Source: Molanna angustata
Taxonomy: Eukaryota; Arthropoda; Insecta; Trichoptera; Molannidae
Direction: 5' to 3'
Length of the DNA stretch: 64,000 bases
Assembly (NCBI GenBank): GCA_963576475.1
Contig: OY754972.1
Coordinates: 7,087,427 to 7,151,426 of the forward strand
Both the position numbers and the translations under genes were made by a program. This document shows, in pieces, positions 45,448 through 56,200 of the stretch. Within the stretch, counting starts at the first letter, position 1. The number at the start of each line of letters is the position of its first letter. Under the pieces are notes generated by a model, which was not told the origin of the DNA, did not search any database, and worked only from the letters and a program-made list of their open reading frames with translations.

Positions 45448-45988
45448 GGCATTAAAATATTTTAATGTTTTTTTTAATATCTTTAACTATATTATAGAAT
45501 TAATTTTCGGGGTACCAACATTAATATATTCGTTTTATAACTACTTTTAGAATGCTTTATGAAACATCAAAAATTCACAAAAAAAATAATTTTCAAAATC
45601 TATGCGGCAGTTCAAGACAGATTTTTTTTTATAAATTTACCCTTAAGTAAAAATATTGTGTAGGTAATGTTATCAATCCGCTAAATATCATGGACTAATT
45701 AAATCCTTTAGAGAACGGACGCACACTAGCTGACATGATGTTCTTATATAAGATTACATATAATATTGCAGATTCGAGCCTCTTGTTGAGTAAATTAGCC
45801 TGGTGACAGTAAAATTATTCAAAAAACAATTATTCGAATGCTCAATTTTACGAAAATCCATTTTACGAATGGCAATTATTCGAATCACATTTTTTCGAAA
45901 AACAATTTTCCGAACACACAATTATCAGAATTTACAATTGTTCGAATTTTTATACGTCATGTTGGTAGTATTGTGAGAGGAACAAACC

Positions 45989-46119
45989 ATAGATTTTTAT
46001 TATAATATACTAGATGTCGTAGTTAGCAAATTTTGTATGAATCGAAAACAAATGACGAAATTACTCACTTTTTACACGGAGTATCTACAAAGTATATTAT
46101 GTATAATAAAAATCTATGG
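45989..46119. mobile_element. 131 bp hairpin element nested in the TTCGAA element
   Basis: The left end ccatagatttttattataat then atactag and the complement of the right end (ccatagatttttattataca then taatatact) form TIRs. A larger relative lies at 59935-60208, with atattagatg and gagtattccgt words. Confidence 0.6.
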
Positions 46120-46194
46120 AATAAACAACATGGCGACGCACCGCGCTGTCAGATATCCTAGGATGTACACTAAACCTACAAAACTTTGCTAAAA

Positions 46195-46265
46195 ATAGTT
46201 TGGTTAGGTTGGTTTGTAGTTATAATTGCGACTGACGTGAGCCAGTTGCATTTTATATTTTAAAA
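46195..46265 (+). repeat. Solo fragment of the palindromic MITE family
   Basis: tagtttggttaggttggttt, then gcgactgacgtgagccagtt and gcattttata: a diverged copy of the left TIR block of the 14.9-16.3 kb array. Two compensating substitutions keep the tgacgtgagcca stem partly self-complementary. Confidence 0.65.
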
Positions 46266-46795
46266 AATAACTATAATATTAAAATAAAATAACTAAATTG
46301 GTGTGAATACTAGATAAACATAAACTGGTGTACAAACTAGGCTATCCCGCGCTGTCAAACATCAGTTATTAAAACTGTGCAAACATACGTACCCAACAAT
46401 AATACAACAAGTAATAATAGTCTTCATCGAATATATTTTACTGGCAACAAATATGTCAAAGGAGGCAACATAATGACACAAAAATATATTAAATTCGGTT
46501 AATTGGTTTTCCAACAAATGTTAGTTCGAATAATTTGCTTTCGGACAATTGTCATTCTGTTAACTGATTTTCGAAAAATTGTTATTCGTACAATTGCGCA
46601 TTCGAACAATTGTGTTTCGAAGAATTTTCATGTAATCAATTAGCCTTGCATGTACCAATAAGGGTTACAGGAACTGTCCATACCTTCAGACCTCCCAGCT
46701 GTGATACAAATTATGTTCAGAACTCCTTTATTTATAGAGCATGTAATACATGACATTGATTTGTTTCATAACACCTTTTTAAAATTTAGCACATC

Positions 46796-47137
46796 AATTA
46801 TTCGGAAGAATTATTTAAAGAATTCAATTTCCTTGATGTCAGACAACTTTACATACGAACGATAGTTTCACATTTCAACAAAGACAGAAGTACAAGTAAT
46901 ACTACGGGGCAAAACGTATACAACACAAGACATCGACATAACTTTCTACCACCTTGGACACGTACTACTTACGGACAAAGACATTACAGATATCTTGCTT
47001 CAAAAATATTTAATATTATCAATACCGATACACTACCCTCTTCCACGCACAACAATTTCAAACGTTTGGTAACACTTTGGCTTATGAATAAGGGCAGACT
47101 GGGATCGGAAACAGCACTAACACACATTTTAACTTAA
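46796..47137 (+). pseudogene. LINE reverse transcriptase C-terminus
   Basis: A 113-codon open stretch ending in TAA. It reads EELFKEFNFLDVRQLYIRT, then V-Y-N-T-R-H-R-H, an aromatic-rich segment (HYRYLASKIFNIIN), a T-L-P motif, and FKRLVTLWLMNKG. This is the post-RT domain of CR1/Daphne/jockey-type LINEs, comparable to NTRKK...YNNLP in the RT frame at 19571-21103. It lacks the catalytic RT domain; the 3' UTR continues to an (AAAT)n tail at 47360-47375. Confidence 0.75.
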
Positions 47138-48350
47138 ATTTGCACACATATATAATGAACATATAAATTATCTTACAAATCCAGTAAAAATATATTTTTT
47201 TAGTTATATAATCTAAATAATATACCCTCAATATCTAACATTTGACTAAATGCTTTATGAGTACTACCTCAGAACAGGCATTCAGCCTAGTGAGATAGTA
47301 AAATTTCAATATTTTTATTATGTATACTTTTTATGAAATGTACTGTATTGAAATATGTAAATAAATAAATAAATTACAAATTCTTTAACCCCCCCTTCCC
47401 CCCCTCACTGTCTCCATTTTCCTTTTCCCATTAATCAAGCATAACTCATTCTGTTTTTTCTTTTGCATATTTATTTTAAATTTTTATGATTTGTCTTTTT
47501 TAATGTATGTAGGTACATGAGCTAGGTAATATTATGTAAACTTTGTTGCCTATTTTTTTTGGTTATGTGTGTGTGTATAAGAATATTGTTTTATATAGCT
47601 GTATACGTTTACTGAAACATATAAAATAAAATATACCCGAATATAAAAATATATAATGTCACGTGATTCGTTGTTATATCGCTACCTACTATCGTTGCGT
47701 TGCGGGAGATTGCGGTTTATTTAATCAAAACGTGCTAAATCAAATATTTACAAAGTAACTATACATTCAAGGTTTGATTCCAACATTCCAACTATAAAGA
47801 TAACAGAATTTTATCATTCATTTAGTTATAATCATACTAGTTTTTATCGGAGCAGTAATATAATGTCTTATAAAAATATTGAGAAAACAAGAAAAAAATA
47901 ACAGTGCTTAAAATAATAACTACATAATATAGGTTATTAATAATTTCAAAGAAAATATCGTGGGACATTTTAAGCTAGTTTCTTTAACGTTGTCAGACCT
48001 GAATTAACAGTGTTGTTTTTAAAAAATATTATTCCTTGTTATTGTATTACATAGGTTGTAAATGAGATTTTTTTTATATGTGCACATTTTCTGGGATTTA
48101 CCACATTTATGTACATTGTAATGGACATTGCGTCTCAAGTAAGGAAATATTTTGAATGTAAAAGATATTTTTCTTTTTATTTTGTATCACTATGAAAGAC
48201 ATTGTGTGGAAATTAGGAAAATGTATTGTTTGGAATATAATAAAAATGTACAGTACATTTAATGCAATACACGTAAATTTTCGTAAAACATTAATACGTT
48301 TTACACTTGTTGCCTCTGTTTTTGTAGAAAATATATAGAAAAAAAATCAT
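47138..48350. other. LINE 3' UTR/tails, otherwise unassigned
   Basis: (AAAT)n at 47360-47375 ends the LINE fragment. A C-rich tract (aaccccccc ttccccccc) at 47389-47407 begins another tail-like segment. 47640-48350 is AT-rich with no recognised gene. Confidence 0.45.
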
Positions 48351-48354
48351 TACA

Positions 48355-48455
48355 ATTGGTTGGTAAGAAGAAATTGCCTAATGGCAATAAGCCCGCCAGT
48401 GTATATTTTTATATCATGTAGGTACAGATAGATGTATAAATAAATAAATAAACAA
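48355..48455 (+). repeat. TTGCC-hairpin retroelement tail
   Basis: ttggttggtaagaagaaatt then gcctaatggcaataagcccg and ccagtgtatattt, ending in (AAAT)n directly beside the MITE at 48468. Best-preserved copy of this tail. Confidence 0.7.
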
Positions 48456-48467
48456 TTGAGACCAGGA

Positions 48468-48655
48468 GGGCAAGTCTGGTCCGACCGGCGAAATCAAAAC
48501 CCTAGTGATTACCCATATCATGGATATAATTATTATATGTAGTTTTATGACATTTAAAGATACTGTAGAACTCCATGTAATAATTATATCCATGATATGG
48601 GTAATCAAATCACTAGGGTTTTGATTTCGCCGATCGGACCAGACTTGCCCCCCAG
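48468..48655. mobile_element. Palindromic MITE, copy 2
   Basis: Same 65 bp arms as 21677-21861 (gggcaagtctggtccgacc ... ttgccccccag), with a small aatca duplication in the right arm. Two near-identical copies 27 kb apart show recent mobility. Confidence 0.9.
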
Positions 48656-48789
48656 ATGTCCATTGCAATGGACATTACATTTTTATGAAATGAGTTGGTT
48701 CATTTTTTTTTATATTTTTTTATGAATACTTGATATTTATTCAATGCCATTTTATTTAAGTGGTGTTCTTTTTTTACTAATTTGAAAAT

Positions 48790-49005
48790 AGAAACTTCAT
48801 ATTTAAAGTTTCCTGAGCTTGAGGTCAATTTAAAATATTTGACGTTTAAAAAAAACAAGAAGCACTATTCAGATATCCTTCAAAATCTAATGAGGTCTAA
48901 ATGAGTATTAGATATAGGTAGGTACATATTATTTGCAAAATATGAAAAGAATCGAATGAGTACTTTAGTCTATAATTGATTAAGTAAAATAAACACTCCA
49001 TACAT
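48790..49005 (+). repeat. Dispersed repeat, copy 2
   Basis: Inverted match of 18470-18690. It is followed immediately by an (AC)n tract. Confidence 0.75.
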
Positions 49006-49007
49006 TG

Positions 49008-49025
49008 TACACACACACATACACA

Positions 49026-49106
<81 letters not shown>
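49008..49106. repeat. (AC)n microsatellite
   Basis: AC dinucleotides interrupted by three or four acat variants in the first half. Confidence 0.97.
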
Positions 49107-49109
<3 letters not shown>

Positions 49110-49110
<1 letters not shown>

Positions 49111-50209
49111 TAACATTTTGATTGTTTTATTACTTTAGATTAGCTAATAAATATCAAAATCTCAACAACATATCAGTTTTTAAAGGTAGTGTTCTCGGGC
49201 AATTCAGAAAATCAAACCATTGAAAATGTTCCGAAAAAAATACATATTATAATTTTTTTATAAATCCCATAAGAAATGTGAGTCAACTTCATGAAAGTGT
49301 GTGAAAAAATTCAATTTAACCGAAAATAGTAGACCAAGTTTTTTCGGTAAAACCGTTGCTGAAAACGAAGTGGGTATTACTATTACAATTTATTGTAATC
49401 TAATCTTTGTAAAATCCTGATTAAGTAAGCAAAATTTAAATTGTAGAAAAAAAACATCAAATATCCCGCACTGAGAAAAAATAACGATCCGAAAACCAAA
49501 TTTATGTTTAAAAAAAAATCAGGAGTTGCGATATTTTTGACAATTTTTTAACAATATTATAGAAGAACCAGGAACTGGAGGTGCCCACAGGGCTTACAAC
49601 CTGTCATCGACTGGTTTACGTGATCACTTTATGCGCTTGCGCAACGCTTACCAATTATGCCTCCTTATTGAGTTCAATGTATCAATGCAATTTTTTTTGA
49701 AGTTCTATATATTTGAATAACGAGTAACAGATCGCCTGAAAATAGGACATTATTAGTATTGCCAACTATGAAGTAACGAAGCAACCCTTTTGTAACGCCA
49801 TCTATTGAGAAGTTGTTTTTTTATAAATAATGAAAGCAACAGTTCTTATACATGAGGTGACAGTGTTTTCTCACAGATGTCACACCTGAACTGCGCCAGA
49901 AATATCATTTCATTTTTGGCTTGTTTACCTAAGAGTTAAGATATTTATGTAATTAAATAATTGTGGAAGTAAAATAAATATACAAAAATAATTTAGGTTT
50001 CTCTATTTTGACAGTTTAATATTTTAACTTAGATGGCTGAGAACACTCTTAACGGGTGAAGAGCCAACAAAAAAAAAAAAAATAAAAGGAAATATTTTTC
50101 TCAGTAAGTTTACTAGTAAGTTACTAGTGGAATTAATATTCTCATTGTTTTTCATACATGCAGAAGTGATTTATATTAGGATATTAGTTTATCGATAATT
50201 CAAATAAAA
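49110..50209. other. Upstream region of aminoacylase gene
   Basis: No coding sequence. A short A-run lies at 50071-50083. A TCAGT initiator-like word at 50101-50105 lies about 105 bp before the ATG, but this is a weak signal. No clear TATA box is assignable in such AT-rich DNA. Confidence 0.4.
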
Positions 50210-53200
50210 ATGTCGACTCAATGGAAAGAAAACACATCAATAAAAAAGTTTATAGAATATCTAGAAATACCAAGTGTTCATCCGAATGTTAATTATGGTA
50301 AGTTTTCATTAAAAACAGTTTTGATTTTTCTTTGTGTTAGCGCAATACGACCGTTTGAGCAAGCTATGATCATTTGTTTCAGAACCATGTGTCGAGTTTT
50401 TGAAGATACAGGCCAATGATTTGGGTCTTCCCTGTAAAATTATATATCCAGTTCCAGAAAAGCCAGTTGTGATAATAACCATGCAGGGACTCGAAGCGGA
50501 TATTCCATCTTGTCTGCTGAATTCGCATATGGATGTTGTGCCAGTTTTTGAGGTATGGAAGTTTAGCTAGATTCTTCATCTTCGTTGCAAATATTATACA
50601 TTAAAAGTTTATAAAACATATATATTTTGAAATCAATGTGTAAGTCAAATAAGATTGGAATTATCTGGTAAAAACTGTTGAAAAACAAGGAACAAATTAA
50701 AGAATATGAGGAGATTAACTATTAAACCAATGAGTGTCTTTAATTATCAACTAAAAGGAAGAAATAATTTTTGCTTTGTATAATTGTCTTTTAAAACTAT
50801 TGAATATTTTGGAAGACACTATTAATTAGATACGTACAAAAGATTGTGTGATTTTACGAAATCAAATATTTTTGGGGGGTAAAAAATAAATAGAAGTGGA
50901 CCAAGTGCTAAGCCTTGAGGTATTCTCACTTTCATTAGTGCAGGTTGATCTAAACTCGATCACTGAAACAGTCCGACAGCTGTCAAGGTAGGCCAGTTAA
51001 TAACAGTGACACCCCTTTCGAAATTACCATTCTATATAGGCTAGGCATATTAGGATTTTCAGAAGCAAATTTCGCTAAAGTTTTTATTTTCTCACCCTTT
51101 ATGTTTTTCGAACACGAATTTGAAGTTTGCGGGCAAAAATTTTGCCCGGAACTTTGTTTTTTGGGCACTTATTGAAGAAATTTTGGCACTTTTTTCAGTT
51201 TTCGGCCTATATCGCAAAAATAAAGCGTTTTTTCGACAAATTATTCGAGACAAAATTAAAGTAAACAAAATTTCCTACAATTGTTATGCATAACGTTTTT
51301 GTAAGACTAACCGTTTCGCCGCTAGAGCGCGCCCGAAAGGGGCCATATTTTCATATCTGACGAAATATGTATGCCATTATATATTATGCTTATACATTCA
51401 ATCAAAATTAAAACAACAACAAAAGTCCTATAAACACTTTTTCAGTACTGAAAAAATATCGAAACAATTATAAGTGGGATGAAATGGTCTGTGTCGTACC
51501 TTGCATTGTGGTACAATATCAAATGAGTCAAATCTGGCAAGTCATCCCTAACTATCTTATACATTATTTGTTGTATACATTATTTGGTCTGCGATTATTC
51601 TTATATCGAATAAATTAATTACCAAAATAAATTAATTAATAATTACCTCTGTAAGCCAAGCAACGACAGAAGATTGTTTAAATCTCCTGTTGGTATTTTC
51701 AGTTTGAAATTGACATAGCGCAACGAATACAGTGACCATACATTTTACCTAACTCCAAACTTAAATATCACACCAAGTACTCTCATACTTGTTACAGGTT
51801 CCAGAGATGTGTTATTCAATTGGTAATAGAACATAATAGGATTTTTAATCTTGTGTAAGCAAAAATTGTTATTATTACATCAGTAGCCTTACTCTTGAAC
51901 TTCGAATCCAATCCCGATTTCAAATTTTCATTTAGAACTTACCTACTTGTCACCTGCGTACATTCAAATTACTGACTAATACTATTAAAGCATACCTACC
52001 TACCGCATTATTCTCTGTTACAAAGGTAGGTTCTAAGCGAATCGGATCGTATTGGAATCGGATTTGCAGTGGAGAGTAAGGCTACAGATGTTAAGATTAT
52101 GCCATTTTTTTAAAAAAAATTCCAAACTGTCTTTAATGCAGTAAATTCTCCTATATAACATCAAATCATCAGCGTAGACCATCAGTTCACTACATTGAAG
52201 GATGAATAAAAATTGAATAATAGAAATAGTACAGGTCCCGAATCGCTGCTCTGAGGTACACCACTTGATGCAACAAAACTGTTTCCGTCAATATTCCTCA
52301 CTCGTACAACCAGTCTTATAGAACATACATAGATTACTTGATAATCATTCATGCAAAGAAATGTGAATATCTTATAATTTTAGTTTGTGAAGGGGTAGCT
52401 GATATACTTTGTGGTACTCTATCGAAAGCCTTACTGAAATCAGTGCAGACCGAAATATCGAAATATCAAATTGAGCTGAGCTGTCAAATTCGTACGAATA
52501 CGCTTTTGTTTAGTAATTGCGTTAGGGGTAACGGTATTTTCTAATATTTATAATATTGTCGACCAGATTCCACGCTCAATGTGATAATATATTTTACTTA
52601 ATTTCCCTGTTAAATTTCTAGGACAAATGGACGTATCCACCCTTCAGTGGACATATAGATGAAGATGGTAAAATTTTCGCTCGTGGTTCTCAGGATATGA
52701 AATGTGTTGGCATACAATACTTGGAAGCTATTAAAAAGCTTTTGGAAAAGGACGTAAAACTACGCAGGACTGTCCATCTTTCATTTATACCAGGTAAAAT
52801 TATTGTTTCGGGTGAAATTTAAAATTAAGTTTGGAAAATAACCTGATTGCCATACGGCAATAAACTCGCCACTTGCGCAGGGTGCAAGGAAGTGTTCATT
52901 ATTATTATTATTATTAATAGTCATTTCCTCGAATTGAATAGTAAAATTTCTCTAAAATTATATTAAAGTAACTGATATTCAATATTCTACTATCAATAAA
53001 TCAAATCTTGAAATAAGTTTTTCTAATTCCGAAGACATATTTGTTCTAAACAAAAGTTTTAAGCATGAAACAATGAATTTATTTTAGACGAAGAAATTGG
53101 CGGAGCTGATGGTATTATGAAATTTGTTAAAACTCAAGATTTCAAAGATCTAAATATTGGTGTAGCATTGGACGAAGGGGCTGCTAATCCATCAAATGAA

Positions 53201-56200
53201 TATAACATATATTATGGAGAGAGAGCAATATGGCGTAAGTACTTATTTAATTTCAACGAATAAAAAACATTTGAAAGAAATCTAAAAATAAGAACACTCA
53301 CAAATAAACGTTTATGAACTTATTTATACAGTAGGTATAGATAATTATTTTTCGTATTAGTACGACACTTAACAACTTTTGATGAGATTAGGTATAGGAA
53401 TTAAATCCAGAACTCAGAAATGACGTTGTGTTCGTATATGACAACTTAGGTAAAGCATTATAATTTCAGTCAGAATTTGTTATTTATCAAATGATCTATA
53501 TATTTCTAATATTTTGATTTAAGAGGTCATCATAACGTGTCCAGGAACTCCGGGACATGGCTCTTTATTGCTGAATGACACAGCTGGAGAAAAGGTAATG
53601 TATGAGAAAAGCAAGGTATGAAACGTAATGTTATAATAATCCCACCAATGAGAAAAGGGGAGGAAAAACAAAAATCAATAGAGCTACAAGCACAGAGAAA
53701 GGAATTTTATTACTCTGTGGTTAAGAGTAATATTCTTTTCTCTGTAAGACTTTGCAATACATTAAAATTGTTTTCGCCAAACAATAGAAAATACTTACCT
53801 TGTCAATAAAAAAACATGTACATTCATAAGTTCAAGACAAAAAAAGGGAAAATCACAAAATCGGTGATACGATAGAATTTGGATATTAACATTAAAATTT
53901 GTTAACATTGAAAACAAATTAGAGGTAGGAATTTAGGTTACAATATTTTGTTCATTTAGATTTGACTTATATTTTGTTATTGAGAATTGACTTATGCTTA
54001 TATTTTCATCATTATCAGCAATGGTGCTACAGCCCGATGTCGGCCTTGGCCTCCTCAAGAAATTGCCTCCATCCCGCCCTGTCGACAGCAAGTATCCTCC
54101 AATTTGTCTGTCCGATCGCTCTTATATCGCCCTCGATGTCGTCCAACCATCCCATCCTAGATCTCCCTCTGCTTCTTCTTCCTTCATGGCAGGTGTCCAA
54201 TACTTTATTTGGGACCCGGCTATCCTCCATTCTGCAAACTTGTCTAAGCCCACATAGACGTTGTATTTTGATGTATTGGACAACGTTTGGTTCGCCATAC
54301 ATTATTTCTAGCTCATGGTTAAACCGGATCCTCCAAGATCCTCCTTCACAGGTAGGGCCAAATATTTTGCGAAGTATTTTCCTTTCGAACACCATCAATG
54401 CATTTTCGTCCTTCATGACCAATGTCCAGGATTCTGATGTCATGGCCGCTTTAAGAAGAGTTTTGTAAATGCTTATATTTTGTTTACTTAATTGACGTAT
54501 TTCAGGTGCGTATTGTGATTGACAGATTTATGGATTTTCGAGATAAAGAAAAAAGGAAATTGGATGAAGATTCTTCGCTCAGAATCGGAGACGTGACGTC
54601 AATTAATTTAACTCGAATATATGTGAGTTCTCTTGTAAATTATCCTATTTGACTCAAATGCATGAGTTTTGTGGAGTATTATTGTAAATTATCCAACGAA
54701 AAAGTGTTATTCTAGAAGATCTTTTGAAGTGATTAGAGTTTAGATGCAAAGACATAGGTACTCAAAATTTATTTCATTGTATTTGAGAATTTTCTGGATC
54801 AAAAATAATTCCGAAAGTACCGTTTCGAAAGTAAGTATATTTGCGGGTTTCCCTCATTATTCGTTTTATTTGTTAGATGTAAAACTATTATTTAGCAAAA
54901 AATTGTTAAATATTATTATGAGAGCGATTTTGAGAGTGACGTTGGTATGGATGAGTACTATGTATGTGTACCCTTCCATTGTCTCTGTTTTTTAAGTTGT
55001 CAAACCTCTCTCAGCAAAATAAAAGTCGTGTCTCGATGCTTGAAAAAAGGTATAATTCAATGTCGCTTAAGTTTAATATAACATTGTCAAAAAAGCACAG
55101 ATTTGTTGGGATGGGAAGGATTATGTACATGTATATATCATACAATTTCCTTTAATCATTCCATTTATTGATTTACAAACTCTATTTTTATCTAAGGAGT
55201 CTTTCTTGTGTATTGATAATAATCTATCACAAATAAGTAATTGTATCTCAGAAATATTTCACAAGCAGATAATTCAAACACGATATTTTCATTATTTAAA
55301 ATGAAAGTATTTGTTTCAATCCTTTGAGTCTGTTTATACATCAACTACTTAGGTTTGAACGGATTTATCGAGGAAGTCGTGGGTTTCTATTTACTAAGTA
55401 TTAGATAATAATATCTACGGGAAACAAACAGTTAAACAGTTAGGGAATCCATAGATTAAATTAATATTCCGCAAGGATTGTAAATGTATTTAATTCATAT
55501 CTTACGGCATTAAATGTGTCAGACGCACAACGTATCAGACACAGCAACTCTAGCATTACGAGTAAAAGCAATAGTAATATTATAAATGTTTGCATAATGT
55601 GGCAGACTTATAGCTCGTAGGCGATTTCTAGCAGTCAATATTGGTAACCTACAAATAAAAAATTAAATTTCAGCATTCACGACTTGAGCAGAAGATGATG
55701 ACAGGGGATGTAGGAAGGGCAACTTATCAACAGGGGATGAACGATGGCCAGAATTCAAGCCGTATAATAACAGTCAACACTGAGCTTATTACGACAGCTG
55801 AAGAATATTATTTATAGACTACTGTATTGCTCTGTCTGCTGCGACGAGATATCCAAATCCATTTTGATTTTCAGCTTCAATTGCCCATTCCATTTACTGC
55901 AACTGCTTTATAATTCAAACTATTTTTTCATAAAATAATTTTTTGAACCTGGTAGGTAACCTTGTGCGAAGTCATCGTATTTAAAGGAGTAGATCAAGAC
56001 AGCACTTTACACTTGCCATGGTAACTCGGTGGCAGATGGATTTAGATGGGTCGGTGGCAGAGCGGTTAGCGCGCTGAGTTAGTAATCCAGTGGTCGCGAG
56101 TTCGAATCCTGCCACGTTTCGTTCACCTATAGCACAAGCATTTATTTGCTTATTTTAGGGAACGTAGGAAGATGTATATGTACTTGTTTAACAAGGACAT

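Larger units (their letters stand above)
43165..45635. mobile_element. ~2.45 kb TIR DNA element, family unknown
   Basis: CTTGAACTGCCGCA at 43186-43199 is repeated as its exact complement at 45603-45616. Both are preceded on the outside by T-rich runs, and the similarity extends inward (ttttggattttga against agattttgaaaatt). Between them lie decayed minus-strand coding sequence (43551-44270), a GC-rich insertion (44341-44935) and another minus frame (45178-45447). This looks like one DNA transposon with a second element inserted in it. Confidence 0.6.
45800..46645. mobile_element. TIR element with TTCGAA-type sub-repeats in its ends
   Basis: The left terminus (45800-45965) and the complement of the right terminus (46490-46645) align as ~150 bp TIRs. 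Each is made of eight or more degenerate ~16 bp units built around caattattcgaa, acaattgttcgaa or tttacgaa. The interior holds two nested pieces: a 131 bp hairpin element (45989-46119) and a fragment of the palindromic MITE (46195-46260). No coding sequence. Confidence 0.7.

Noticed and set aside
48897..49100. Cys/Val-repeat open frame
   Set aside because: Translation of an (AC)n tract; the same applies to 29576-29815.
53962..54468. Plus-strand 168-codon frame in ACY1 intron 5
   Set aside because: Antisense shadow of the RTE-type RT C-terminus on the minus strand.
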